Shown one piece after another: positions 38,169 through 48,799 of a stretch of 64,000 nt of DNA. The notes below the pieces were generated by a model. The model saw nothing but the letters and a program-made list of their open reading frames with translations. It was not told the DNA's origin and ran no database searches. Source of the DNA: Punica granatum (taxonomy: Eukaryota; Streptophyta; Magnoliopsida; Myrtales; Lythraceae). A program made the translations under genes and the position numbers. The stretch spans positions 14,404,982 to 14,468,981 of the forward strand of contig NC_045134.1 of the NCBI RefSeq assembly GCF_007655135.1, given 5' to 3'. The stretch's first letter is position 1. Each line of letters starts with the position of its first letter.

Positions 38169-38329
38169 TGCCCCCAAACCTCTATCCTCATTTACTCCAA
38201 GCCGTATTCAGATCTTCTGTTTCTTGTGAGAGCAAATCAGAGCAAAGCAGCAATATATCCTCTGCCGTCTTGGCAGTCTCGTTAGGAAAACAAACCTCCC
38301 CTTTCCCGTTCCGATTTCAAGGATTTCTG

Positions 38330-38569
38330 ATGGCAGTGGAGTGCGGTATCGCAGAAGTGTATGTCCTGCGCAAGCTTCACAAGGAGAAGATGAAGAAGGA
38401 GGAGGAAGAAAGGGCCAAGTCTCTAGGGATTGATGCTCAAGTTCTGCGAGCGAAACCCAGAAACAGGGGACGCTTCTTTGGGATGTTCAAGAAGATCCAT
38501 CCTTCCTCGATGGTTGCCGGTTACGATGATGCTGAGAGGAAGTCCGCGAATTCTTCACAGAGATTCTAG
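38330..38569 (+). CDS. 79-residue protein of unknown function, copy C
   Basis: Older paralog of copies A and B with the same length, start context and promoter layout. About 62 of 79 residues match by hand count. The charged helix (KEKMKKEEEERAKS) and FFGMFKKIHPSS are kept; most changes lie in the C-terminal tail and around residues 37-48, including Cys48 to Arg. The in-frame open sequence upstream of 38330 belongs to the leader, because homology begins at MAVECGIAE. Conservation of the frame across diverged copies supports selection on the protein. The function is unknown. Confidence 0.8.
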   Translation: MAVECGIAEVYVLRKLHKEKMKKEEEERAKSLGIDAQVLRAKPRNRGRFFGMFKKIHPSSMVAGYDDAERKSANSSQRF

Positions 38570-39362
38570 AGGAGGGGCATTTACAATATTCACCTTATTA
38601 GTGCCATAAGGACACGCTTGGTTTCTTCTTTTAATCTCTTTGTTAATTTTTGGGTGTAATACGAGGCTGAAGCCCAAAAGAGCACGATATTGAGTGCGGG
38701 GCGCACGCTTGTTTCACTCTTTTGATTAATTGTAATTTCAGTTCAAAGATTGAATTCATTAGTAAAATTCCTTACGTAGACTTACATTTCTGTGTATGTG
38801 TGTACATCGATTCTCTAGTAAAATTATATTTGCATACTATTCCGTTCGGCTGATGGGTGCCAAACATGCCCATTGTCCTTAGGTTTGTCTATGCAAAAAC
38901 TGATATCGAAGCTATTGAGTTGTCCGGCTCTTAGGCATACATCCTATGTTTGGAAGCTTGTAATTACCTGCGCTCCTCAACTAAATGAACACTAGTACTC
39001 GTTTGACATTTGACCCTGTTTATCACGTCGAAAAATCGCTGATGGGTAGATAATCGAGAAATCTAGGTGTGCAAGAGAGCTGTCTCAAGTAAAACCCGAC
39101 GTGACACCGGCTAGCCCCATCGATACAGAGCGTCGTACCACGGCATCGAAAGTCCGCGGGACTGAACGGTTGAGTTTCAAGTATAAAATAAATGATTGAA
39201 TGCGTCTCAGACAATCTCGCGGCTTGGAGATTTAGCGGCTATAGACTCTCCACGGCTCGAAAGCCAACTATTAATATCGACCGAGTCAACTCAAAAAGAT
39301 TGAGTTATGAGAAGGTTAACTCAGCTAGCCACACACTGGTCATGGCCAAGCAAATCCCTTGC
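38570..39362. other. Gene C 3' flank and intergenic
   Basis: 3' flank related to that of genes A and B for about 250 bp (TTAATTGTAA, GAATTCAT..GTAAAAT, TGATGGGTG). No further gene is recognised. Confidence 0.45.
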
Positions 39363-39605
39363 CCCGTTTGGATTCAGAGTTATCGGATTTTAACTTTAAC
39401 TTTAATTTTAACTCAACATATTACACAACAAAAATACACATTTCTCAATTCAAAAATTTTAACTTTAACTTTAACTCAACACACTATACAACAAAAACAC
39501 ACGTTTCCCAAGTCAAATTTATAATCACACCTCATTTGTCCTTTTTCACAATCAAAATTAAAATCAAAATCAAAATAACTTTAACTCTGAATCCAAACGG
39601 CCCTT
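39363..39605. mobile_element. Tourist-like MITE
   Basis: Terminal inverted repeats CCCGTTTGGATTCAGAGTTA (left) and, as complement of the right end, GGGCCGTTTGGATTCAGAGT. The interior is rich in TTTAACTTTAACTTTAACTC, like the insertion at about 31398-31588. A partial inverted piece follows at about 39618-39672. The target duplication is unclear. Confidence 0.6.
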
Positions 39606-39699
39606 GTGTTTTTGTTGTGTAGTGTGTTGAGTTAAAGTTAAAGTTAAAATCAAATTTCGGGAAAACAAACGGGTAAGAATTCAATCACTTCAGCTGCTT

Positions 39700-40745
39700 G
39701 TGCCGAATAATGGAAAAATTCTGACTTGGATGACCCAAGAATAATAAGACAGGGCTAATAAAGTGCGAGGAATGGTTCTCGACCTTCAATGGCCGAAAAT
39801 AAGGACTTTAGGCTGGAACCTAGACTTGATGAAATAGATGGCCCGAAAGTCGGTCCAAAGAATGATACAACCACGAATCTCGGAAGATTCGCAGCCCGTA
39901 GATCTTGGCCTTGTAATGCCAAGAGAGGCCACACCATCCGAAAACCTAAGCTTGGGTGTAAGCCCGTTCCTTGCCCAGAAGCTTGAAAAGGAGTAGAAGG
40001 ATAGGTGCCGAATGATCGGTGGTTGCAAGAAATTACGAATGCAGGGTAGTAAAGTGCTAGAAAGGTAGATATTGAAGATGCGATAATGTAAGTGCGATGA
40101 AAGTAAAGTGCTAGAAAGAAAAGATAGAAAAAAGTGTAGTGTGATTGATAGTTGTGTCCAAGAGGTCCCCTATAACGAACTCGAAGACACGTATATATAG
40201 ACGTTTACATGAAACTTACAAAATCTATCCAAATCGGATACGCCTATAACGAAGGAATCAAAATATTATTCAAGTAGGAAATTGACTACTTAGCCTACCT
40301 AAATTACCTGAAAGATAGAATATCAAACCATATCGGAGAAATATTCAACTTATTTGATATCATGAAATTAAGATAACACGAGAATATTGCTTCCTTGATC
40401 TCCAAGATTAAAATCTCGGCTTCCACAAATATTTCTTCATCGCCCCTGTTGATTCACGCCCATGCATATGCATACATGGATAAGTCTTCATATTGGGCTG
40501 CCGTTGAAATTAACTCCCGCCACCTCTGTTAATGGAATGCATGTCCAAGCATATGGATTTCTTCATGATAGTGAGCTTCTCCTTCTAGGCCTTATTGTAT
40601 AGGGCCTCCCCATCAATGTCTCGAACCCCAATTAATCCGACCCATGCAATGATGATCTCGACCCGCTTTCTCAATCTCGGATCAATGTGTTCCCAAAACC
40701 CGGGAAAAATCATTGAAATCACCGATCACACATCACGACTCAACA
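39700..40745 (-). mobile_element. Possible solo LTR or LTR fragment
   Basis: Read on the minus strand, this non-coding block starts TGTTGAGTCGTGATG at 40745. It has a TATA-like motif (CTATATATACGTG near 40190-40203) followed by a leader-like pyrimidine-rich region, as in plant LTRs. No partner LTR, internal region or clear target duplication was found, so both the class and the right-hand boundary on that strand are uncertain. Confidence 0.3.
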
Positions 40746-40972
40746 ATATTCACAAATTGCGAAAATAGGTGTAAACACACCTCATGAATGGATTGTGAAG
40801 GAGTCCTTTGAACAAAAAAGTGATAGTAGCCCCCAAAAAAAAAAAGACACGATGTGTTATATAGTTGAAAATTCCATCTTTATGATTATTGGTAGACGTG
40901 ATAACAAAGCATTTTCCTTCCAGCCGGATCGTCTGACACGACAAATGCCCATCATTTTCACAATAATTTCAA

Positions 40973-41735
40973 GGGCTAATAACAAAAATATTCTTGATTT
41001 TTCACATTTTAATGATTTAATACGAACTTTTTTTTAGCCAATTATATCACAAATTACCGATTTGATAAAAATATTAGTATAATGTCAATATCTTTATTAA
41101 GTTTAACAGAATTGCTTATGTGTACATGACGGTGCCACGTGGCACACGGTGATTGGCCGAGTGAGTCCCACATTTTTTTTAAATAAAAATATTCTGAAAA
41201 TTTTAAAAAAACAAAAAAAGAAGGAAAAAAAGGCCGTAAGGCCGCAAGTGAAGAGGAGGAGAGGTGGCCTGCGATGGGGCCTCTTTTTGGGGTTTTCGAT
41301 TATAACCAATGGGGGCCTGCGTTTGGGGGTTTTCGATTCTGAACGGTGAGGCCTCAAAGCTGGGCCCCACCACCCCAATTGGGGTCGTTGGCGATAGCAG
41401 AGGTCGTCAACGACCCCAATTGAGGGGATGGTGGCCGACGTTGAGGCCCCCATTCGCCGACTACCTCCCTTCCTCCTCAGTTGCTGCCTTTTTTTATTTT
41501 AATTTTCAGAGTGCTTTTTACTTTTAAAAAAATGTGGAATCCACTCAGTCAATCACCATGTGCTACATGGTATCGTCATGTACACGTCGGCAATTCCGGT
41601 TGAAATTAACAAACATATTGACGGTGTTCTAACATTGTTATCAAATCAGTAGTTTCTAATTTAATTGGATAAAGAAAAAAGTTCGTATTAAAATCGTTAA
41701 AATGTGTAAAATTTGGATTTTTTTATTATTAACCC
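40973..41735. mobile_element. Long-TIR Mutator-like non-autonomous element
   Basis: TIRs of about 250 bp start GGGCTAATAAC on the left and GGGTTAATAAT on the complement of the right end. Matching inner blocks include CATTTTAA(T/C)GATTT, ATACGAACTTTTTT and TGTACATGACG. The flanks TAATTTCAA and ATGTTTCAA share six of nine bases, a possible degraded 9-bp target duplication. The centre (about 41230-41460) is GC-rich, with repeated GGTCGTTGGCGA and CCCCAATTG(A/G)GG phrases and no valid gene. Confidence 0.75.
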
Positions 41736-42106
41736 ATGTTTCAATGTTGGCATTATGAGAGAGTCGGAGGATGGGACTAGGAGGAACTATAGCATGGGCG
41801 ATCTGGGTAAGTGTTCAGATCTATTATGACATAATCATGAGGCACTCAACCGACCTTTTTTTTTTTATCTCAGAAAAACTTTTTCGGGCTTTGAATTTGC
41901 AGAATTTTTTTTTTGTACAACCTTGTGGATTTATTGATATCTCAGTTAGATAATGTGCTTCTTGTTATATACTACCTCCCTCACTGATGACGCCTCCATT
42001 TCTTTCTATTTGGTCGAGTCTGTGTAACGAGTAAGTCCCATTGTCGGCGCAGTAGGCGATTATATTCATGCATTCAAATAGAACACGTCCACATCTATTT
42101 CTGTTA

Positions 42107-42173
42107 TATATTATTATAATATATTATTATATACTATATTATATATTATATTATATATAAACATATATATAAA
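42107..42173. repeat. AT-rich microsatellite at retroelement target site
   Basis: Irregular TATTATA repeats directly left of the gypsy element. The last five bases, ATAAA (42169-42173), form the left target duplication. Confidence 0.8.
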
Positions 42174-42982
42174 TGATGCGATTCCCGCCAAGAATGACGA
42201 GACCCGACAATTAAAGGAACCCAAGATCGTTCCACGATCAGATTTGATTGACGAACCCTCAACCCGTTGTTTACAACATAAATAAGAACCTTGGTATAAC
42301 TAACCTCAACCCGTTATTTATTGCGAAACAAGAACCTCGGTATATAGGAAGACGCCATAGACAGTGGTGGAAAGCCGTTTGATAAGTCGATGAAGACGCC
42401 ACAAACGGTGGTGGAAAGCCGTTTGATAAGTCGATAATGAACGCCACGAAAACTTCCGATAAGTTCGAATTAGTTCTTCAAGAACCAAAGAGAATACTCT
42501 CACAATTTTATGAATGTTCCTTTTATTAAAAATTGACTAAGATGAATATATATAGACATAAACTAATCATAATCTAGCCATATCTCCTCCTAAAGATAAG
42601 GAAAATAAAACATAGAATATCGATAGAGATATGATATAATCTATAAATATATGAAATCTAAATATCCCTAAAATATCTCCATGAGATTTTAACTTTAAAC
42701 AAATCTGATGATATCTTCTCTTGATCATCAAATATTCTAGAAGTTTCCTCAAACACTTGCTGAATTTAGCATTGTCCGGAATCTTCGATAACTTGAATAA
42801 TGTTGATAGATCTTTGTTGATCACATGATTCATGTCCAATGGGTATCCACAAATTTGCTTGAGCCCAAACCTCTTGAATCAGGCCGTTGAGTTCATCCTT
42901 AAACTTGTTTGCTCGTGCTCGCGTAATCGGTCCAATTGGAACTTGAACTGGATCCCTTGAAGTCGTGTTACGATTTGCATCA
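42174..42982 (-). repeat. 3' LTR of the gypsy element
   Basis: 809 bp, starting TGATGC and ending GCATCA, the same length as its partner. On the minus strand its first part continues the open frame of the integrase tail. It contains a short internal repeat of about 50 bp (AACGGTGGTGGAAAGCCGTTTG and relatives). Confidence 0.93.
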
Positions 42983-43200
42983 TTCCCCTCCTCTTGAAAA
43001 GGATTTGTCCTCAAATCATCACCTACATCAAAAGAAAGCAAATCGGCAACATTAAAAGTAGCATTTACATTGTACTCATTAGTCTAGTTTGTAAGCGTTT
43101 TCATTGATGCGCTCTAGGACTTGGAAAGGACCATCCCCTCTTGGAAGTAATTCGGAACGTCTTTGCGCAGGAAATCTCACTTTCCTCATATGCAACCAAA
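42766..43200 (-). pseudogene. Integrase C-terminal tail running into the 3' LTR
   Basis: The minus-strand frame reads [39 protein letters not shown], a stop, then YNVNATFNVADLLSFDVGDD and LRTNPFQEEGND before crossing the LTR border at 42982. It then continues as ANRNTTSRDPVQVPIGPITR and further to a stop at 42766. The first blocks are the usual C-terminal part of Ty3/gypsy integrase. An LTR-encoded tail is known in some chromoviruses of the CRM group; assigning this element to CRM is inference. Confidence 0.7.
42983..42997 (-). other. Polypurine tract
   Basis: On the minus strand AAGAGGAGGGGAA directly precedes the 3' LTR. The same bases encode QEEGN of the integrase tail. Confidence 0.8.
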
Positions 43201-43207
43201 CCCAATA

Positions 43208-44700
43208 TCAGGGTTCAAAAATCAGCTTATAGCGCCCCTTGTTGGCCTGTTTTACATATTGCTCCTTATCATAAGTTGGATAGTTTAGGATTGCCCAGCT
43301 TAGTTTTTCGCTGAAGTAAGCAATTGGTCGTCCTTCCTGTGTGAGAATTGCACCTATACCAACACCTGAAGCATCACATTCAATCTCAAAAGTTTTAGAA
43401 AAGTTTGGTAAAGATAATAAAGGAGCATTGATCATCTTCTCTTTGATTAACTGAAACGCCTTCTCTTGTTCTTCTCCCCATCTAAATCCAACGTTCTTCT
43501 TGATCACTTCAGTAAGTGGTGCGGCTATACTACTAAAGTCATTCACGAACTGCCTGTAAAAACTAGCAAGTCCATGAAAACTACGAACATTACCTACACT
43601 TGTGGGACTAGGCCACTCTTGGATTGCACGTACTTTCTTTTCATCAACCTGTATACCTTGTGCACTAACAACAAATCCCAAAAATACAAGCTTATCGGTG
43701 CAAAAGGTACACTTCTTTAAATTAGCAAATAACTTTTCCTTCCTAAACACATCCAAAACAGATTTCAAATGTACCTTATGATCATCTAAGTTTTTGCTAT
43801 AAACGAGTATATCATCAAAGTAGACAACAACAAATCTACCTATAAATGCACGCAAAACATGATTCATAAGTCTTATAAAAGTGCTCGGAGCATTAGTCAA
43901 ACCAAAAGGCATAACTAACCATTCATACAAACCATATTTTGTTTTAAAGGCAGTTTTTCATTCATCTCCTTCTTTCATTCTAATATGATGATAGCCACTC
44001 TTTAAATCAATTTTAGAAAATACACAAGAGCCATGCAGTTCATCTAACATATCATCTAAGCAAGAAATAAGATGTCGATACTTTACCGTTATGTTGTTAA
44101 TTGCTCGGCAATCAACGCACATTCTCCACGTCCCATCATTCTTAGGTACAAGTATTACTAGAACAGCGCATGGGCTCAAGCTCTCCCTCACGTACCCTTT
44201 CTCTAACAACTCACTTACCTGCCGTTGAAGCTCCTTTGTCTCCTCAGGATTGCTCCTATAGGCTGGTCGGTTTGGAATTGTCGCACCGGGAACAAAATCA
44301 ATTTGATGTTCAATCCCTCGGATTGGAGGTAACCCATGTGGTGTTTCCTCGGGAAATACATCATCATACTCCTGCAAAAGAGAAACAACAGGACTAGGCA
44401 GGGCGAGATCAAGTTCGTTAGTATTGAAAAATGCCTCTTTGTACAAAAGTACAATCATCGGCTGATTTGAAAACATTGCTTGCCTAATTTCTCCCATTTT
44501 TGCATAAAAATTCTTTTGTTTTCTCTCTGATTTTCTCTCAATGGGCGAATTTTGATTTTTTTTCTCTCTCTCATTTTTCTCGCCCTCTCTTTGATTTTCA
44601 CTCTTTTTCTTCTGTTCACTTTCTTTCTTTTGATCACTCTCTTTTTTGCAATCTCACTTGATCCTCATATACTTGTTGCGGTGTCAATGGTACAATAGTA
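43208..44700 (-). pseudogene. Reverse transcriptase and partial RNase H (gypsy 1)
   Basis: Two frames separated by a stop (TGA at 43958-43960, where the family has Trp: [15 protein letters not shown]). Reverse transcriptase motifs are [46 protein letters not shown] and [12 protein letters not shown] (catalytic DD). RNase H begins with ALTQ-type [20 protein letters not shown] and breaks off at NYPTYDKE. There it jumps to [17 protein letters not shown], normally found near the integrase C-terminus. A Lys/Glu/Arg-rich linker lies at 44497-44640. Confidence 0.85.
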
Positions 44701-44771
44701 ATCGATCATTGATTAAGTACAAAGGAGTATTTGTTCATAAAGCCATCATGCTTCACTCGCCTATCAAATTG

Positions 44772-45230
44772 TTATGGACGCCCTAGCAACAAGTGTCCTG
44801 CTTGCATCGGTACTACATCACACATCACTTCATCTTCGTATTTACCAATTCGAAATGTAACAAACACCTGCTTGTTCACCATTATCTCACCACTATCATT
44901 TAACCATTGCAACTTGTACGGCCTAGGGTGCTTCAACATGGACAGTTCCAATTTTTCCACCATGGTTGTGCTTGCGACATTAGTACAACTACCACCATCA
45001 ATAATCACACTACATACATTGTCTTTAACGTAACACCTAGTGTGAAAAATGTTCTCCCGCTGCACTTCTTCAACTCCCTTTGTTTGCAAGCTCAATGCTC
45101 TCATTGCCACCAATGTCAAAGCATCAGGGGCTAAATATTCCTCTTCAGAAACGTCCTCCAATGGGGGCATGTCATTGGTGTCGGAATCTTCATTGTCGGT
45201 CACAATTTCACCATTGTCTCGCATCACCAT
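44772..45230 (-). pseudogene. Aspartic protease region (gypsy 1)
   Basis: An acidic N-terminal stretch is followed by the retroviral-type protease core CSVIIDGGSCTNVASTTMVE, in which the usual D-T/S-G triad is D-G-G-S as in some plant Ty3/gypsy elements. It ends in HLLLGRP and a stop, then continues with more stops toward the reverse transcriptase. Confidence 0.75.
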
Positions 45231-45243
45231 GACCCGCTTGTTT

Positions 45244-45275
<32 letters not shown>

Positions 45276-45299
45276 GCATTTAAAACACTTAATGTCACG

Positions 45300-46321
45300 A
45301 TTCCTGGAGATAAAACGTCGATTTTACCTTGAGGAACGTGGCTGGTTGCTTCTTGCTTTTGCTCGGTTTTCAACTTCGACGTGGATTGCTTCTCATCTTT
45401 CTTCCATTGATTTGGTTTCCAAGTGGATGTGCTTGGATTTTAGGTTGCACGTGTATTGCCTCTCCTCTTGAACTGGTTCTCAATCTTGATGGCCATGTGC
45501 ACCATATTCTCCAACTCCACATAATGTTGTAATTCCACGACATTTTGAATTTCTCGGTTCAATCCAGCCAAAAATCTTGCCATAGTAGCCTCTCGATCCT
45601 CCTATACGTTAACTCTAATCATGGCCACTTCCATCTCCTTAAAATATTCCTCTACACTCTGGTTACCTTGCCTAAGACTTTGCAACTTATTATATAACTC
45701 CCGGTAGTAATAACTAGGAACAAATCGCTTCTTCATCACCATTTTCATTTCCTCCCACGTATCTATAGGTGGTTCTCTATTTCTTCGCCTATTTATCACC
45801 AATTGATCCCACCAAATAATTGCATAATCCGAGAATTCAATGGCTGCCAATTTGACTTTCCTAAGCTCGGAATAACTGTAACAATCAAATACAAACTCCA
45901 CATTTTTCTCCCACTCAAGGTATGCTTCGGGATCACTCTTTCCTTGGAACGATGAGATTTTCATCTTAATACTACCCAGGTTATTGTCTTCCCGATTCCT
46001 AACTTCTCTAAACCGCTCTGCACATCTCCTATTATTGACAACCGAATCCCGATCATCTTCTTCATCAAAACCAGCCCCATAATTATCTTCATCTTCAACC
46101 CTTACTTCCCTCAGTTGAACTCTTTCCCCCCTACGCACATTAGGAGCGTTTCGTGTCTGCTCCACACATGTGTTCTCCATCTGATCTATCCGTTCATGAA
46201 CCTGCTCCAACTCCAACCTCATCACACGCCTCATCTCACTCATCATGGCCTCCATAAGTACTTTCAAATCAGCTAATTCAGTAGCAACTTCGGGAATAGT
46301 CTTAGAACTATTGTGAGACAT
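45300..46321 (-). pseudogene. Gag of gypsy 1
   Basis: Starts MSHNSSKTIPEVATELADLK with a heptad-like N-terminal helix. A charged spacer and the capsid core follow: SSFQGKSDPEAYLEWEKNVE, KLAAIEFSDYAIIWWDQL, LQSLRQGNQSVEEYFKEMEV. A stop (TAG at 45602-45604) precedes the continuation [21 protein letters not shown] zinc-knuckle region lies further on, where the frame breaks again near 45260-45310. It is non-functional as it stands. Confidence 0.8.
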
Positions 46322-46916
46322 GATTGCTGCAAAATAAAGTTAGAAAGAAAGGACCTCACAATTCTCTCCCTTACGTGTTTACACTCAAGAATGTGAATCA
46401 CTCTACACTCGTGTTTTCACTCAAACAAACGTGGCTTTTAACCCTCTAATGTTCTCACCGCTCTTTGCTTTTTCCACTCGACAATTCTCTTTTAGTTCTT
46501 TTGGAGCTAAACAAACAACTCCAAATTTTCCAGCAACAATTCACCAAGAACTCATCAAGGAAAATTAATGGTCAAAGGAAATTTCAGGAAGAAAAGAAAC
46601 AAGGGAAAAGACAACCAGAATGAAGTATATCAGAATGTTATATGAAATTCTAGAATCAGAATCAATGTAAATCACAAAGAAAAGTAAATAACAACTTTAG
46701 AATGATCTGAGGTACAAAATTTGGATCAAATTGACAACGATGTCTTCTTTCTTTTCTTTCGATCTTTTTTTTTAGCTCTGTATATTTTTTTTTGGCTGAA
46801 ATTTTTTTTTAGCTTTTTTTTTGGCTGCTAACAATCCACAAAGAACAAACTCGATGAAGCGAAACTTAGCAAATTGAAACAAAAAAGGATAAGATAAACC
46901 CGATTTGGAGCCTGAT

Positions 46917-46928
46917 GCTCTGATACCA
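46917..46928 (-). other. Primer binding site, initiator tRNA-Met
   Basis: On the minus strand TGGTATCAGAGC lies two bases after the 5' LTR. It is complementary to the 3' end of plant initiator tRNA-Met. Confidence 0.9.
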
Positions 46929-46930
46929 AA

Positions 46931-47739
46931 TGATGCAATTCCCGCCAAGAATGACGAGACCCGACAACTAAAGGAACCCAAGATCGTTCCACGATCAGAT
47001 TTGATTGACGAACCCTCAACCCGTTATTTACAACATAAACAAGAACCTTGGTATAACTGACCTCAACCCGTTGTTTATTGCTAAACAAGAACCTCGGTAT
47101 ATAGGAAGACGCCACAAACAGTGGTGGAAAGTCGTTTGATAAGTCGATGAAAACGCCACAAACGGTGGTGGAAAGCCGTTTGATAAGTCGATGATGAACG
47201 CCACAGAAACTTCCGATAAGTTCGAATTAGTTCTTCAAGAACCAAAGAGAATACTCTCATAATTTTCTGAATGTTCCTTTTATTAAAAATTGACTAAGAT
47301 GAATATATATAGACATAAACTAATCATAATCTAGCCATATCTCCTCCTAAAGATAAGGAAAATAAAACCTAAAATATCGATAGAGATATGACATAATCTA
47401 TAAATATATGAAATCTAAATATTCCTAGAATATCTCCATGAGATTTTAACTTTAAACAAATCTGATGATATCTTCTCTTGATCATCAAATATTCTAGAAG
47501 CTTCCTCAAACACTTGCTGAATTTAACCTTGTCCGGAATCTTCGATAACTTGAATAATGTTGATAGATCTTTGTTGATCACATGATTCATGTCCAATGGG
47601 CCTCCACAAATTTGCTTGAGCCCAAACCTCTTTAATCAGGCTGTTGAGTTCATCTTTAAATTTGTTTGCTCGTGCTCGCGTAATCGGTCCAATTGGAACT
47701 TGAACTGGATCCCTTGAAGTCGTGCTACGATTTGCATCA
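46931..47739 (-). repeat. 5' LTR of the gypsy element
   Basis: 809 bp, TGATGC...GCATCA, followed by the right target duplication ATAAA at 47740-47744. It differs from the other LTR at about 31 positions by hand count. Confidence 0.93.
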
Positions 47740-47744
47740 ATAAA

Positions 47745-48140
47745 TAGACATACATATACATATATAAAGTGAAAGCATTTTGAAAGTCCTGAGTACAATC
47801 GATTTTTGTTTTCTCCCAAATGCATTTAATTTTTTCTTTAAAAAAACCTTTGAGGTATAAAATAATAAAATATAGATTTACCTAACCATGAAGTAAGGTT
47901 TACTTAGTTAGAAGTAAGTTTTACTTAACTAGGAAGAAAGTATAGAGTCTAATTTGACTTCAAAAATGATTGATATAATGAAAATTTTATTCAATATAAT
48001 TCAATTTTATATGGTTGTGGAAAAATATTTAAATATGAAGCATTATTTACAGATCCCAAATGTGACAAATAAATAAAATAATATAAAAATAATATAAAAA
48101 TATATATATATAAATTTAAAATAACATTTAATAGACTGTT
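47745..48140. other. AT-rich spacer
   Basis: No gene. It contains TATA-type simple sequence near 48080-48112. Confidence 0.5.
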
Positions 48141-48614
48141 GAACTGTTGAATCAGTGGGATATAAAATGGATGCCTAGACCACTGATCCGGCGAGATATA
48201 AAATGGACGTCTAGACCGCTGAACCGACGGGATATAAAATGGAAGTTAGGTTGGAGGTTTGATAATGGGTGGCCCTCGATTATAAGAAGTGGTAAGGTGA
48301 GTAATGGAGATTTAAGCTGAGGTGTAGGGTCACTATACCGGTTATAACGCGATTGCGAAGAAGTGCGACCTTATGACTATATTAAGGTCGCACTTCTTTG
48401 CAATCGCGTTATAACCGATACAGTGACCTTACACCTCAGCTTAAATCTCCATTACTCACCTTACCACTTCTTATAACCGGGGGCCACCCATTATTAAACC
48501 TCCAACCTAACTTCCATTTTATATCCCGCCGGTTCGGTGGTCTAGACGTCCATTTTATATCTCGCCGGATCAACGGTCTAGGCGTCCATTTTATATCCCG
48601 TCGGATCAGCGATC
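48141..48614. repeat. Long inverted repeat (hairpin), arms about 230 bp
   Basis: Arms 48141-48373 and 48383-48614 with a 9-bp loop. The inner arm is nearly perfect (CGCGATTGCGAAGAAGTGCG against CGCACTTCTTTGCAATCGCG). The outer arm consists of the 36-bp tandem repeat in opposite orientations. A transcript would form a long hairpin. Confidence 0.85.
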
Positions 48615-48780
48615 TAGGCATCCATTTTATTTCCCGTCGGTTTAGCGGTCTAGGCGTCCATTTTATATCCCGCCGGATCAGCGGTCTATGCATCCATTTT
48701 ATATCATGTCGGTTCAGCGGTCTAGGCGTCGATTTTATATCTCGCCGGATCAGCGGTCAACCACGCCCCCAATCCTATTC
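48515..48780. repeat. 36-bp tandem repeat array, about seven units
   Basis: Units begin at 48515, 48551, 48587, 48623, 48659, 48695 and 48731 with the form CATTTTATATCCCGCCGGAT followed by CAGCGGTCTAGGCGTC. The array ends with CCGCCGGGTC and CCCATGGCTATA, as does the 39-bp array at 46-280. Long open frames across it are repeat translations. Confidence 0.9.
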
Positions 48781-48799
48781 CGCCGGGTCTAACAGTCCC

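Larger units (their letters stand above)
42174..47739 (-). mobile_element. Ty3/gypsy LTR retrotransposon, internally deleted
   Basis: A 5566-bp element on the minus strand with both LTRs (46931-47739 is the 5' LTR, 42174-42982 the 3' LTR). It has a 5-bp target duplication ATAAA (42169-42173 and 47740-47744), a tRNA-iMet primer site and a polypurine tract. Coding order is gag, protease, reverse transcriptase, partial RNase H and integrase C-terminal tail. Most of RNase H and the integrase core are missing through one internal deletion near 43265, and several stops break the frame. It cannot be autonomous. The two LTRs differ at about 31 of 809 positions by hand count, mostly transitions, so the insertion is fairly young. 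Confidence 0.93.

Noticed and set aside
38168..38329. N-terminal extension of gene C
   Set aside because: The open frame upstream of 38330 corresponds to the non-coding leader of genes A and B. Homology starts at MAVECGIAE.
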